This document shows, piece by piece, positions 39,000 through 47,122 of a DNA stretch of 64,000 bases. The notes below the pieces were generated by a model. That model was not told where the DNA came from. It made no database searches and saw nothing but the letters and a program-made list of their open reading frames with translations. Where the stretch lies: NCBI RefSeq assembly GCF_013280595.1, contig NZ_JAAATY010000004.1, positions 163,820 to 227,819 on the forward strand. The letters are read 5' to 3'. The position numbers were made by a program, and so were the translations under genes. Origin of the DNA: Kibdelosporangium persicum (lineage in GTDB: Bacteria; Actinomycetota; Actinomycetes; Mycobacteriales; Pseudonocardiaceae). Each line of letters starts with the position of its first letter. Position 1 is the stretch's first letter.

Positions 39000-39356
39000 A
39001 TGACCAGTGTGCAACACGCCGCCGACATGCCCCACGCCTTCGCGCGTGCCTTCAACACCTTCGATCCCGCCGAGGTCGAGCGCCTCTACGAGCCCGAAGG
39101 CCTGCTGGCGCTGGACCCGGACAACCCGGTGACGGGCGCCGATCGTGCCAAGGCCAACGCCGAGCTGCAGGCCGCGCGCCAGCCGATCACCGTCAAGCCG
39201 AGGCACGTCTACGTCAACGGCGACATCGCGCTGCTGATCGTGGACTGGGAGATCCCGGACGCGGGCATCTCCGGAACCGCGACGGACGTGGCCCGGCGCG
39301 GCCCGGACGGGCTCTGGCGTTACGTGATCGACAACCCTCAGCCGGTCGGCCGGTAG
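39000..39356 (+). CDS. NTF2/SnoaL-like small protein (DUF4440 type)
   Basis: This 118-residue protein has the cone-shaped NTF2-like pattern: N-terminal helices (MPHAFARAFNTFDPAEVERLYEPEG), then beta strands (HVYVNGDIALLIVDWEI and LWRYVIDN). Members are isomerases, hydrolases or stress-related proteins of unknown activity; no catalytic residues can be assigned here. ATG 39000 touches the HxlR start; ATG 39027 would leave room for a leader. The 3' end overlaps the convergent NlpC/P60 gene by 19 bases. Confidence 0.8.
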   Translation: MTSVQHAADMPHAFARAFNTFDPAEVERLYEPEGLLALDPDNPVTGADRAKANAELQAARQPITVKPRHVYVNGDIALLIVDWEIPDAGISGTATDVARRGPDGLWRYVIDNPQPVGR

Positions 39357-40519
39357 AAGCCCATGAACGGCATGCCGATGTTGGACGTGCGGATCGGGTT
39401 GATCTGCACCGGGTCGCCGGCCTCGATCATCTGCCCGTCGCCGATCACCATCGCCACGTGGCCCTTCCAGACCACCAAGTCACCGGGCAGCAACTGGCTC
39501 TGATCCGGCACCGAGGCGCCGATCGCCTGTGCCGACGAGTGCCGCGGGATCTCCATGCCCGCACCGGCGTAGGCCCACGAGGTCAGGCCACTGCAGTCCG
39601 TGCCGGAAGGCGGGTTCGACGCGCCCCACACGTACGGCGTGCCCAGAGCGGTCAACGCGTTGCGGACGGCTGCCGCGGCGATCTCGTTCGGCGCCTCCAC
39701 GGAGGCGCCGCCTGGCAGGTTGATGCCCACGCCACTGCCTGGCTGCGGCGGGACCGCGACGGGCAGATTCGGGCCGACAGCGGTGCCGCCGCCCCCACCG
39801 CCACCGCCGCCTCCTGCACCGCCCCCGCCTCCGCCGCCTCCACCACCGGAGCCGGAGCCGCCGTGGCTGCCGCTCTGCGCGGAGTCGATGCCACTGCGGC
39901 CGTCGACGGTGGCGCTGGCCGTGGAGGTCCCGGTGCTGGGCGGGCCCATCTGGCCGCCGAGCGAGCCCATCGCGCCGGCGTCCACCTTGGGCAGCCCGGT
40001 CAGCTTGCCGACCAACGGGGTCAGCTCGTCACGGACCTTCTGCAGTTCCTGCGCGGTCTTGGTGGCGTAGTCGTCGGCCTTCGCCTTGCAGTCGGCGGCC
40101 GCCTGGCCCCACGCGGCCTCGTTGCCGCTCTGCTTGGCCGCCTCGGCGGCCTGCATGATCGGCGTGGCCCAGCCGACGAACTCGTCGATCAGGCCCTGGA
40201 TCTTGGTGCGGCCGCCGGTCACCGCGGTCGCCGCCGTGCTCGCGACCTGTTGCGCGGTGGTGCAGTTGCCGGCCAGCGTGGTCATCGCGTTGGTGAACGA
40301 CGCGGACTTGCCCTGGAAGACGTTGGCCTGCTCGCCGTACCAGCCCTGCAGGGCCGACTTCGCCTGCGACTCCTGACGGTCCTTCATCTCGGTCAACGCG
40401 GTCGCGCCGCGGCCGAACGTCTCCCCGGCCCGGCTGCCCGCGCCGGTGTCACCGTCCAGTTTGGCCAGGTGCTGCCGCATCGGCTCGACCAGGCTGCCGA
40501 CGAACCCCGCCGCGCTCAT
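39338..40519 (-). CDS. NlpC/P60 peptidoglycan hydrolase with a type VII-like N-terminal domain
   Basis: This 393-residue protein starts with a helical WXG100/EspA-like region (residues 1-175, with GWYGEQA at 59-65), followed by a linker containing two runs of ten or more glycines (residues 225-245), and ends in an NlpC/P60 cysteine peptidase domain. Catalytic Cys309 lies in GTDCSGLTSW and His354 in GHVAMVIGDG. It probably cleaves stem peptides after export. No Sec signal is present, which fits type VII export with the EspC-like partner whose stop overlaps this ATG (TGATG). Confidence 0.9.
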   Translation of the reverse strand: MSAAGFVGSLVEPMRQHLAKLDGDTGAGSRAGETFGRGATALTEMKDRQESQAKSALQGWYGEQANVFQGKSASFTNAMTTLAGNCTTAQQVASTAATAVTGGRTKIQGLIDEFVGWATPIMQAAEAAKQSGNEAAWGQAAADCKAKADDYATKTAQELQKVRDELTPLVGKLTGLPKVDAGAMGSLGGQMGPPSTGTSTASATVDGRSGIDSAQSGSHGGSGSGGGGGGGGGGAGGGGGGGGGGTAVGPNLPVAVPPQPGSGVGINLPGGASVEAPNEIAAAAVRNALTALGTPYVWGASNPPSGTDCSGLTSWAYAGAGMEIPRHSSAQAIGASVPDQSQLLPGDLVVWKGHVAMVIGDGQMIEAGDPVQINPIRTSNIGMPFMGFYRPTG

Positions 40520-40845
40520 CAGACGTTCTCCGCGCGCTTGATCGAGCTCGCCGTCTCACCCTGCTGGTGCTGGTAGGCGACCAGCGCGTCACCCACCGCC
40601 TTGGCCAAGTCGGCCAGCCCGGTGGACGCGGCCTTGACCCCGTCCAGCTGGGCCTGCGCGGCCTGCTGGAACGCCGCGTTCAGGCCGATCTCGGCGCCGA
40701 TCTTGCCGAAGCAGTCGCCGGGCAGCGCGGTGACACCGCTCAACGTGCCCGAACCGACCGTGCCGATCTCACCGGCCAGCGCGGTCATCGTGCTCTTGTA
40801 GGCCTCGAGCGCCTCAGGCTCGACTCTGAAGCCGCCTTCCGGCAT
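40519..40845 (-). CDS. EspC-like type VII secretion target
   Basis: This 108-residue helical protein fits the ESX/EspC-type secretion target family. It has an N-terminal amphipathic segment (FRVEPEALEAYKSTMTALAGEI), a middle Gly/Ser-rich part and a C-terminal helix (LADLAKAVGDALVAYQHQQGETASSIKRAE) with a YxxxE-like element at YQHQQGE. It is expected to pair with the product of the overlapping NlpC/P60 gene and guide it to an ESX channel encoded elsewhere. Function is inferred from family and pairing. Confidence 0.8.
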   Translation of the reverse strand: MPEGGFRVEPEALEAYKSTMTALAGEIGTVGSGTLSGVTALPGDCFGKIGAEIGLNAAFQQAAQAQLDGVKAASTGLADLAKAVGDALVAYQHQQGETASSIKRAENV

Positions 40846-40919
40846 TTCCGTTTCCCCCCGTGGAGACAGTGCTAGCCCTACTCTGCCCTACGACGCGCGT
40901 GCACGGTGCCAGGTTCCCC

Positions 40920-41588
40920 CTAATTGCGGTAGTCGGACGGCCTGTGCAGCACCGCCCACGACTTGACCGTGCCGCTGCCGTCGCCCCAGTCCAGGTCGTC
41001 GGAGAAACCCGCGAAGTGCTCGGTCATCAGCGCGTTGTTCACGGTCACCTCCTCCGCCTCGACCCCGGAGACGCGGCTGCACGTGGTGTACAGCCAGGTC
41101 GGCCGGTCCGGCAGCTGCCCGCCGGTGGCCAGCCAGCCCGCGACGACCATGGTCGGCGGGTTGGCGGCGACCTTCTCCTCGAAGTCCGCGGGTAAGTCGT
41201 GGAAGTTTCGGGTCACCACCGGCCCGGCCAGGATCTCGCCGCCCGGCACGGCCTGCCGGTACACCACACCGGTCAACGGGTGGTCCGGCTTGCGTAAGGC
41301 GATGAACAACGGCAGCACGTAGTGCGTCCACGTGAGCACGGCCTCGCCGATCGGATGGCTGCCGTCGCGGCTCACGCCGACGGATCGGTCCCACGCGTAG
41401 CCGCCCCACTCGGGGTCACCGACGCCGATCAGGACCTCGACGAACGACTCGTCGTGCTCCATCACGCCGCCGACCTCGATGCGGTACCCGAGTTCGGGCA
41501 GCACCAACACGTTGCCGTCCCGCACGTGTTCGGTGTCCACCATGCTCGCGATGAACTGCGCGATCTGCGCCGGCTCGAACTCAGCCAT
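40920..41588 (-). CDS. protein of unknown function, paralogue 2 of a tandem pair
   Basis: This 222-residue soluble protein is about a third identical by eye to its upstream neighbour. Shared blocks include GDPxWxxxAWD, HYVLPLFIALRKPDHPLTG, VTVNN and the C-terminal GTVKSWAVLH. It begins MAEFEPAQIAQF at ATG 41588, which overlaps the upstream stop by 8 bases. No signal peptide, membrane segment or known catalytic motif is seen. The pair may be a duplicated actinobacterial family without a described role. Confidence 0.75.
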   Translation of the reverse strand: MAEFEPAQIAQFIASMVDTEHVRDGNVLVLPELGYRIEVGGVMEHDESFVEVLIGVGDPEWGGYAWDRSVGVSRDGSHPIGEAVLTWTHYVLPLFIALRKPDHPLTGVVYRQAVPGGEILAGPVVTRNFHDLPADFEEKVAANPPTMVVAGWLATGGQLPDRPTWLYTTCSRVSGVEAEEVTVNNALMTEHFAGFSDDLDWGDGSGTVKSWAVLHRPSDYRN

Positions 41589-42261
41589 GCCCGTGCAGCA
41601 CCACCCACGACTTGACCGTTCCGCTGGCGGCACCCCAGTCCAGCGCCGCGTCGAAACCCGGGAAGTCGTCCGTGGCGGCGGTGTTGTTGACGGTGACCTC
41701 CCGGACCGCCTCACCGCCCGCCATGCCCGACAACGTGGAGAGCCAGAGTGGCTGGCCGGCCAGCCGGACCTCGCCGAGCAGCCGTTCGGCGACCAGCAGG
41801 CTGGGCGGGTCGTCCGCGAGCACCTGCTGGAACGACGGGCCAGGTTCGCCGAACATGCGCATCATCACCGGTGCGGCGAGCAGCTCCGCCGGGTTTCCGG
41901 CCGCGTCCGTGGCTCCCATCCGGTACACCGCGCCTGCCAACGGGTTGTCCGGATCGCGCAACGCGATGAACAACGGCAGCACGTGGTGCACCCAGGCCAT
42001 CAGGGCCTGGGCGAGCGGGTGCGCGTCCTCGCCCGCGACGCCGACGGCCTGGTCCCACGCGAGCGCCGACCAGGACGGGTCGCCGATCGCGACGGGCAAC
42101 TGCACGAGCCGGCCGTCCTGGTGCCAGATCGGCGGGTCGACCTTGACCCGCAGTGCCAGGTCGGGCAGGTCAACGACGTCATCGCGCTGAACCGCCGCGA
42201 TGCCATGGCTTTCGCTCAGCATCGCGGCGATCAGCCCGGTGATCTTGTCGGCGTCGGTCAT
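41581..42261 (-). CDS. protein of unknown function, paralogue 1 of a tandem pair
   Basis: This 226-residue soluble protein is paralogous to the next gene. It contains GDPSWSALAWDQAVGV, HHVLPLFIALRDPDNPLAG, VTVNN and GTVKSWVVLHG. ATG 42261 overlaps the stop of the short aldehyde dehydrogenase homologue (ATGA), so translation of deoC, both dehydrogenase homologues and this pair is linked in one long transcript. What the pair contributes to deoxyribose catabolism, if anything, is unclear. Confidence 0.75.
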   Translation of the reverse strand: MTDADKITGLIAAMLSESHGIAAVQRDDVVDLPDLALRVKVDPPIWHQDGRLVQLPVAIGDPSWSALAWDQAVGVAGEDAHPLAQALMAWVHHVLPLFIALRDPDNPLAGAVYRMGATDAAGNPAELLAAPVMMRMFGEPGPSFQQVLADDPPSLLVAERLLGEVRLAGQPLWLSTLSGMAGGEAVREVTVNNTAATDDFPGFDAALDWGAASGTVKSWVVLHGHG

Positions 42262-43127
42262 ACCCCGAGAGGGTGCCAGACCGTCTTGGATTCTAGGTAG
42301 GCACGCAGCCGGGAAATGTCGGGCTGCTTGGTCCAGTCCGGCTCGGCGGACGGTGCGCGCAGCACGCGTTTCACCGTGCCCGCCGCGGCTCTCTCCAGTT
42401 CGGCGCGCAGGATCGTGGGAGCGCCGGTCAGGTCGAGCGCGTTGACGTCGGCGTGTGACGCCAGCCATGGCGCCAGCTCCACCGCGCTGCCGGTCAGGAT
42501 GTTGACAACGCCGCCGGGCACGTCCGAGGTCGCCAGCACCTCGGAGAGCGTGATGGACGGCAGCGGGCGCTCCTTGCTCGTCACGACAACCGCCGTGTTG
42601 CCCGAGGCGATCACCGGTGCCACCACACTGACCAGGCCGAGCAACGACGACTCCTGCGGCGCGAACACCGCGACCACGCCGGTCGGTTCGGGCACCGTGA
42701 AGGAGAAGTACGGACCAGCGACCGGGTTCGCGGCGCCCAGCACGGTCGCGATCTTGTCCGTCCAGCCCGCGTACCAGACCCAGCGGTCGATCGCGCTGTC
42801 CACAAGGGACTGTGCGCGCCTGGTCTGAACGCCTTCACTGGCGGCGACTTCGGTGACGAACTGCTCGCGACGGCCTTCCATCAGCTCCGCGACCCGGTAG
42901 AGCACCTGGCCGCGGTTGTACGCCGTCGCGCCGGACCACTTCGGGAAAGCCTTGCGCGCGGCGACGACCGCTTCCCGAGCGTCCTTCCGGGACGCCTGCG
43001 CCGCGTTGGCCAGGAACTTGCCCTTGCTGTCGTTCACCGGGTACGAACGCCCGGACTCCGATCGCGGGAAGGCGCCGCCGACGTAGAGCTTGTAGGTCTT
43101 GGCAATGCCCAAACGGTTCTCAGACAT
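42258..43127 (-). CDS. short aldehyde dehydrogenase homologue lacking the catalytic domain
   Basis: This 289-residue protein aligns with the N-terminal, cofactor-binding part of aldehyde dehydrogenases (YPVNDSKGKFLANAAQAS; GPYFSFTVPEPTGVVAVFAP; GNTAVVV; DVPGGVVNILTG). The catalytic half is absent: after VNALDLTGAP it passes to a different short tail, with neither the LELGGK glutamate nor the GQxCCA cysteine. No frameshift is seen and the frame is well kept. It lies directly behind a full-length dehydrogenase with an 8-base overlap, so it is probably a non-catalytic partner subunit rather than a decayed gene. Confidence 0.88.
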   Translation of the reverse strand: MSENRLGIAKTYKLYVGGAFPRSESGRSYPVNDSKGKFLANAAQASRKDAREAVVAARKAFPKWSGATAYNRGQVLYRVAELMEGRREQFVTEVAASEGVQTRRAQSLVDSAIDRWVWYAGWTDKIATVLGAANPVAGPYFSFTVPEPTGVVAVFAPQESSLLGLVSVVAPVIASGNTAVVVTSKERPLPSITLSEVLATSDVPGGVVNILTGSAVELAPWLASHADVNALDLTGAPTILRAELERAAAGTVKRVLRAPSAEPDWTKQPDISRLRAYLESKTVWHPLGV

Positions 43128-44553
43128 CGAGGTACGCCTCCAGCCCGGCCCGTCCGCCCTCGCGGCCGAAGCCCGACTCCTGGTAGCCACCGAACGGCGC
43201 GGTGGGATCGAAGCGGTTGAACGTGTTGGCCCAGACCACACCGGCCCGCATCCGGTCGGCCATGTACAGGATCCGGGAGCCCTTCTCGGTCCAGATTCCG
43301 GCCGACAGCCCGTACGGCGTGTTGTTCGCCTTGGCCACGGCCTCTTCCGGGGTGCGGAACGTCAGCACCGACAGCACCGGCCCGAAGATCTCCTCGCGGG
43401 CGATCCGCATCGCCTGGCTGACGTTCGAGAACACCGTCGGGGCGAAGAAGAAACCCTTGTCCGGCAACGAGCACGGGCTCGTCCACCGCTCGGCGCCCTC
43501 GTCCTCGCCCGCCTGGGTCAGCTCACGGATCTTGGCCAGCTGCTCGCTGGAGTTGATCGCGCCGACGTCGGTGTTCTTGTCCAACGGATCGCCGACCCGC
43601 AGCGTCGACACGCGCGTGCGCAGCTTCTCCAGCAGTTCGTCCGCGATGGACTCCTGCACCAGCAGCCGCGACCCGGCGCAGCAGACGTGCCCCTGGTTGA
43701 AGAAGATCCCGTTGACGATGCCCTCGACGGCCTGGTCGAGCGGTGCGTCGTCGAACACGATGTTCGCGGCCTTGCCGCCCAGTTCCAGGGTGAGCTTCTT
43801 GCCGGTGCCTGCCAGCGAGCCCTGGATGAGCTTGCCGACCTCGGTGGACCCGGTGAACGCCACCTTGTCGACCTGCGGGTGGTTGACCAGTTCGGCGCCG
43901 ATGCCGCCCGCGCCCGGAATGATGTTCACGACACCCGGCGGCAGATCGGCCTGCTGGATGATCTCGGCCAGCACCAGCGCGGTCAGCGGCGTGGTCTCCG
44001 CGGGCTTGAGCACGACCGTGTTGCCGCAGGCCAACGCGGGCGCGATCTTCCACGCGGCCATCAGCAGCGGGAAGTTCCACGGGATCACCTGGCCCGTGAC
44101 GCCCAGCGGCCGCGGCGACGGGCCGTAACCCGCGTAGTCGAGCTTGTCGGCCCAGCCCGCGTGGTAGAAGAAGTGCGCGGACGCGGTCGGGATGTCGGTG
44201 TCCCTGGACTCCTTGATCGGCTTGCCGTTGTCCAGGCTCTCCAGCACGGCGAGCTCACGGCCGCGCTCGGCGATCATCCGTGCGATCCGGAAGATGTACT
44301 TGGCCCGCTCGGCGCCGGGCATCCGGCCCCACACCTTGTCGTACGCCCGCCGTGCCGCCTTGACCGCGGTGTCCACATCGGACGGCGACGCGGTCGAGAC
44401 CTCGGCGAGGACCTCCTCGGTGGCCGGGTTGACCGACTTCAGCGGCTCGCCGGTGCCCTCGACGAACTTGCCGTCGACGAACATCCGGTAACTCGGTTTG
44501 AGGTTGGCGATGTCCCGTGACTCCGGCGCGGGTGCGTAGTCCCAAGTGGTCAT
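43120..44553 (-). CDS. aldehyde dehydrogenase, probably for acetaldehyde from DeoC
   Basis: This full-length 477-residue NAD(P)-dependent enzyme has the cofactor motif TGSTEVGK (near residue 232), the general-base glutamate in LELGGKAANIV (near residue 255) and the catalytic cysteine in NQGHVCCAGSR (near residue 288). It lies 3 bases downstream of deoC, whose products are acetaldehyde and glyceraldehyde-3-phosphate, so oxidation of acetaldehyde to acetate is the likely role. A deoC-ALDH-ALDH order is also known in streptomycetes (from memory). Confidence 0.95.
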   Translation of the reverse strand: MTTWDYAPAPESRDIANLKPSYRMFVDGKFVEGTGEPLKSVNPATEEVLAEVSTASPSDVDTAVKAARRAYDKVWGRMPGAERAKYIFRIARMIAERGRELAVLESLDNGKPIKESRDTDIPTASAHFFYHAGWADKLDYAGYGPSPRPLGVTGQVIPWNFPLLMAAWKIAPALACGNTVVLKPAETTPLTALVLAEIIQQADLPPGVVNIIPGAGGIGAELVNHPQVDKVAFTGSTEVGKLIQGSLAGTGKKLTLELGGKAANIVFDDAPLDQAVEGIVNGIFFNQGHVCCAGSRLLVQESIADELLEKLRTRVSTLRVGDPLDKNTDVGAINSSEQLAKIRELTQAGEDEGAERWTSPCSLPDKGFFFAPTVFSNVSQAMRIAREEIFGPVLSVLTFRTPEEAVAKANNTPYGLSAGIWTEKGSRILYMADRMRAGVVWANTFNRFDPTAPFGGYQESGFGREGGRAGLEAYLDV

Positions 44554-44556
44554 GTG

Positions 44557-45531
44557 TCAGTCCACCGTCACATAGTCCGGGCCGCTGTAGTGGCCCTCGA
44601 GTTGGGTCCTGCGTTGCATCAGCAGGTCGTTGAGCAGGCTGGAGGCGCCGAACCGGAACAGCTTCGGGTCCAGCCACCGCGGCCCGGCGACCTCGTTCAC
44701 CGCGACCAGGTAGCGGACCGCCGTCTTGGTGTCCCGGATGCCGCCCGCGGGCTTCACCCCGCGCAGCTGGCCGGTGGCCTTGTGCCAGTCGTGCACGGCC
44801 TGCAGCATCACGTGCGTGACCGGAAGCGTGGCCGCGGGGGAGACCTTGCCGGTCGAGGTCTTGATGAAGTCGCCGCCGGCCAGCAGCGCCAGCCAGGACG
44901 CGCGGCGGACGTTGTCGTACGTGACCAGCTCGCCGGTCTCCAGGATGACCTTGAGGTGCGCGTCGCCGCAGGCCGCCTTGACCGCCTGGATCTCGTCGAA
45001 GAGGAGACCGTACCGGCCGGAGAGGAAGGCACCGCGGTCGATCACCATGTCCACTTCGGACGCGCCCGCGGCCACGGCCTGCTTGACGTCGGCCAGTTTG
45101 ACCTCACGCGCCGCACGCCCGGACGGGAACGCGGTCGCGACACTGGCCACCCCGATCGGCGTGCCCCGCAGGGCCTCGACCGCGGTCGCCACCAGGTCGG
45201 GGTAGACACAGACCGCCGCGACCTGCGGCACGTCCGGCCGTTCGGGATCGGGACGGCGGGCCTTGGCGCACAGCGACCGCACCTTGCCGGGCGTGTCCGC
45301 GCCTTCGAGGGTGGTCAGGTCGACCATCGCGATGGCCATGTCGATGGCCTGGAGTTTCGACGCCTTCTTGATGCTCCGCGTGGCCAGGCCCGCGGCTCGC
45401 TGTTCGACGCCGACCTGGTCGACACCGGGCAGCCCGTGCAGGAACCTGCGCAGGGTCGTCTCGTCGCGGGTCGCGTCGGCGAGTTCGGGCGGTAGCCCTT
45501 CGCCCGACCTCGCTGTCGTGGGTGTGGCCAT
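44557..45531 (-). CDS. deoC: deoxyribose-phosphate aldolase
   Basis: This class I aldolase splits 2-deoxyribose-5-phosphate into acetaldehyde and glyceraldehyde-3-phosphate, finishing deoxynucleoside breakdown begun by DeoA. The Schiff-base lysine lies in AHLKVILETGEL (near residue 193), the second lysine in GDFIKTSTGKV (near residue 226), and the phosphate-binding block is VKPAGGIR (near residue 260). At 324 residues it is of the long actinobacterial type. ATG 45531 is the first gene of a five-gene overlapping run to 40920. Confidence 0.96.
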   Translation of the reverse strand: MATPTTARSGEGLPPELADATRDETTLRRFLHGLPGVDQVGVEQRAAGLATRSIKKASKLQAIDMAIAMVDLTTLEGADTPGKVRSLCAKARRPDPERPDVPQVAAVCVYPDLVATAVEALRGTPIGVASVATAFPSGRAAREVKLADVKQAVAAGASEVDMVIDRGAFLSGRYGLLFDEIQAVKAACGDAHLKVILETGELVTYDNVRRASWLALLAGGDFIKTSTGKVSPAATLPVTHVMLQAVHDWHKATGQLRGVKPAGGIRDTKTAVRYLVAVNEVAGPRWLDPKLFRFGASSLLNDLLMQRRTQLEGHYSGPDYVTVD

Positions 45532-45607
45532 GCCGACGAGTCTATGTCCTCGCAGGTAGGCCGCTGATTGACCCGCTTGTCGCAGTGAGCGGTGTTTCCG
45601 CAGGTCA

Positions 45608-45659
45608 CCCCTCGTGAGTGGTTATCGGTGTCCTAACCCTGATAAACACTCACGAGGGG
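45608..45659. repeat. dispersed palindrome family, copy 4
   Basis: CCCCTCGTGAGTG (45608-45620) and CACTCACGAGGGG (45647-45659) are perfect 13-bp arms, the longest outer arms of the four copies. It lies 19 bases after the stop of the DUF1707 gene (minus strand) and about 75 bases upstream of deoC, so it can end the former transcript. Confidence 0.85.
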
Positions 45660-45678
45660 GCGGTCGGGGTGCCGCTGG

Positions 45679-46350
45679 TCAGTCCTCGATCTGGCCGCGG
45701 TGGTCGTCGTCCGCCCTGAGGTGCTTCTTCTTGGGCGGCTTCACTTCGACCGCGCCCATCATGGCGAAACCGGTGATCCGGACGATCGGGCGGCCGGGAG
45801 CCTGCACGCCCATCGACTTGTCCTCGAAGGCGCCCATGAAGCCGATGCCGTCCACCACTACATGGATGTCGTCGGGCACGTAGATCTCGACGGCGCCCCA
45901 GAAGGCGAAGCACTGGATCACGGTCTCCGGCGCGGTGAACCGCGCGTACGTCAGGTTGATCTCCACGCCGCCCATCACGGCGACGGCGCTGTGGTGCGGC
46001 GGCACGATCCAGTCGCCCCGGCGCTCGACGCCGGACATGACGGCGATCGAGTTGCTCGGGCCCGCGGTCGCGCCGGGCACGATCCGGCCACCTTGCTGCA
46101 CGGGCGCCGCCGGTGCCGGCATCCGCGGCGGCTGCGGGACTGGGCTGGTCGACTGCACGGGCAGGTCACGGGTGACCGGTTCGAGGTCGGCGAACGTCTT
46201 CGCGGCGTAGACCGCGTCCAGCCGTTCCTCCAGCTCCGAGAGGTCTATCCGGCCCTCGGCCATCGCGTTGTGCAGTATCTGCGCCACCCGCTCACGGTCC
46301 GCGTTGGAGATCCGGATGCTCAGGTGGTCCCCCGGCTGGTCTTGGCTCAC
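45679..46350 (-). CDS. DUF1707 protein with LiaF-like C-terminal domain
   Basis: This 223-residue protein has an N-terminal DUF1707 domain (LSIRISNADRERVAQILHNAMAEGRIDLSELEERL, residues 8-45), a Pro/Ala linker with no membrane segment, and a C-terminal beta-helix-like domain related to the LiaF/cell-wall-active antibiotic response family (repeated MGGVEINL / FWGAVEIYV / MMGAVEV blades). Such proteins respond to envelope stress; the exact activity is unknown. GTG 46350 is chosen at MSQDQPGDHLSIR; longer frames run into the divergent upp promoter. Confidence 0.85.
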   Translation of the reverse strand: MSQDQPGDHLSIRISNADRERVAQILHNAMAEGRIDLSELEERLDAVYAAKTFADLEPVTRDLPVQSTSPVPQPPRMPAPAAPVQQGGRIVPGATAGPSNSIAVMSGVERRGDWIVPPHHSAVAVMGGVEINLTYARFTAPETVIQCFAFWGAVEIYVPDDIHVVVDGIGFMGAFEDKSMGVQAPGRPIVRITGFAMMGAVEVKPPKKKHLRADDDHRGQIED

Positions 46351-46405
46351 GTGCCGAGGGTAGTACCGCGCGCCGCGGGGCGGACAGGAAAGTACGGTGT
46401 GCCGC

Positions 46406-47029
46406 ATGGACGTCGTCGAGGTGGACCACCCGCTGGCGAAAGCACGCCTCACCACCATGCGGGATGCCCGCACCGACAGCGCCGCCTTCCGGGCCGCGCT
46501 GCAGGAACTGACCGTGATGCTGATCTACGAGGCGTTGCGGGAAGCGCCCGTGCGCACCGAGCGCATCCACACGCCGGTGGCGCGCACGGACGGGTACTGG
46601 CTGGCCAACCCGCCGCTGCTGGTGCCCGTGCTGCGAGCCGGTCTCGGCATGGCCGACCAGGCGCACAAGCTGATCCCGGACGCCCAGATGGGCTTCGTCG
46701 GGATGAGCCGGGACGAGGAGACGCTGCTGCCGACTCCCTACATGGAGTCGCTGCCCGACGACCTGTCCGGGCGCCCGGTGTTCGTGCTCGACCCGATGCT
46801 GGCGACCGGCGGCTCGATGAAGCACACGATCGACCTGCTGACCACGCGTGGCGCGACGGACGTCACGGCGGTGTGCGTGCTCGCGGCGCCCGAGGGCATC
46901 CAGGCCCTCGCCGACTCCGGCCTGCCGGTCCGGTTGGTCACGGCGAGCATCGACGAACGGCTCAACGACTCCGGTTTCATCGTGCCCGGTCTCGGCGACG
47001 CGGGCGACCGCCAGTACGGAGCTGTCTGA
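46406..47029 (+). CDS. upp: uracil phosphoribosyltransferase
   Basis: This makes UMP from uracil and PRPP, salvaging the base released by DeoA-type phosphorolysis. The 207-residue product has the N-terminal [23 protein letters not shown] (near residue 73), the PRPP loop [11 protein letters not shown] (near residue 128) and the uracil-binding C-terminus [14 protein letters not shown] 46406 matches homologues; GTG 46397 would add three residues. It is divergent from the DUF1707 gene and followed by a strong terminator. Confidence 0.96.
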   Translation: MDVVEVDHPLAKARLTTMRDARTDSAAFRAALQELTVMLIYEALREAPVRTERIHTPVARTDGYWLANPPLLVPVLRAGLGMADQAHKLIPDAQMGFVGMSRDEETLLPTPYMESLPDDLSGRPVFVLDPMLATGGSMKHTIDLLTTRGATDVTAVCVLAAPEGIQALADSGLPVRLVTASIDERLNDSGFIVPGLGDAGDRQYGAV

Positions 47030-47047
47030 AAGGCGACCAACCTGCAT

Positions 47048-47079
47048 CACCTGTTCGCGTGCCCGCACGCGAACAGGTG
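47048..47079 (+). terminator. terminator hairpin after upp
   Basis: CACCTGTTCGCGTG (47048-47061) pairs perfectly with CACGCGAACAGGTG (47066-47079) around a 4-base loop, 18 bases after the upp stop. It lies between convergent genes and can act in both directions. Confidence 0.8.
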
Positions 47080-47122
47080 GAGTGTCCGTGCTCAGCCGTG
47101 ATGTCCCCAGCCGACATGGCGG

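Noticed and set aside
39770-39860. GC-rich microsatellite-like run as a possible regulatory repeat
   Set aside because: It encodes the poly-Gly linker of the NlpC/P60 protein in frame, so coding explains it.
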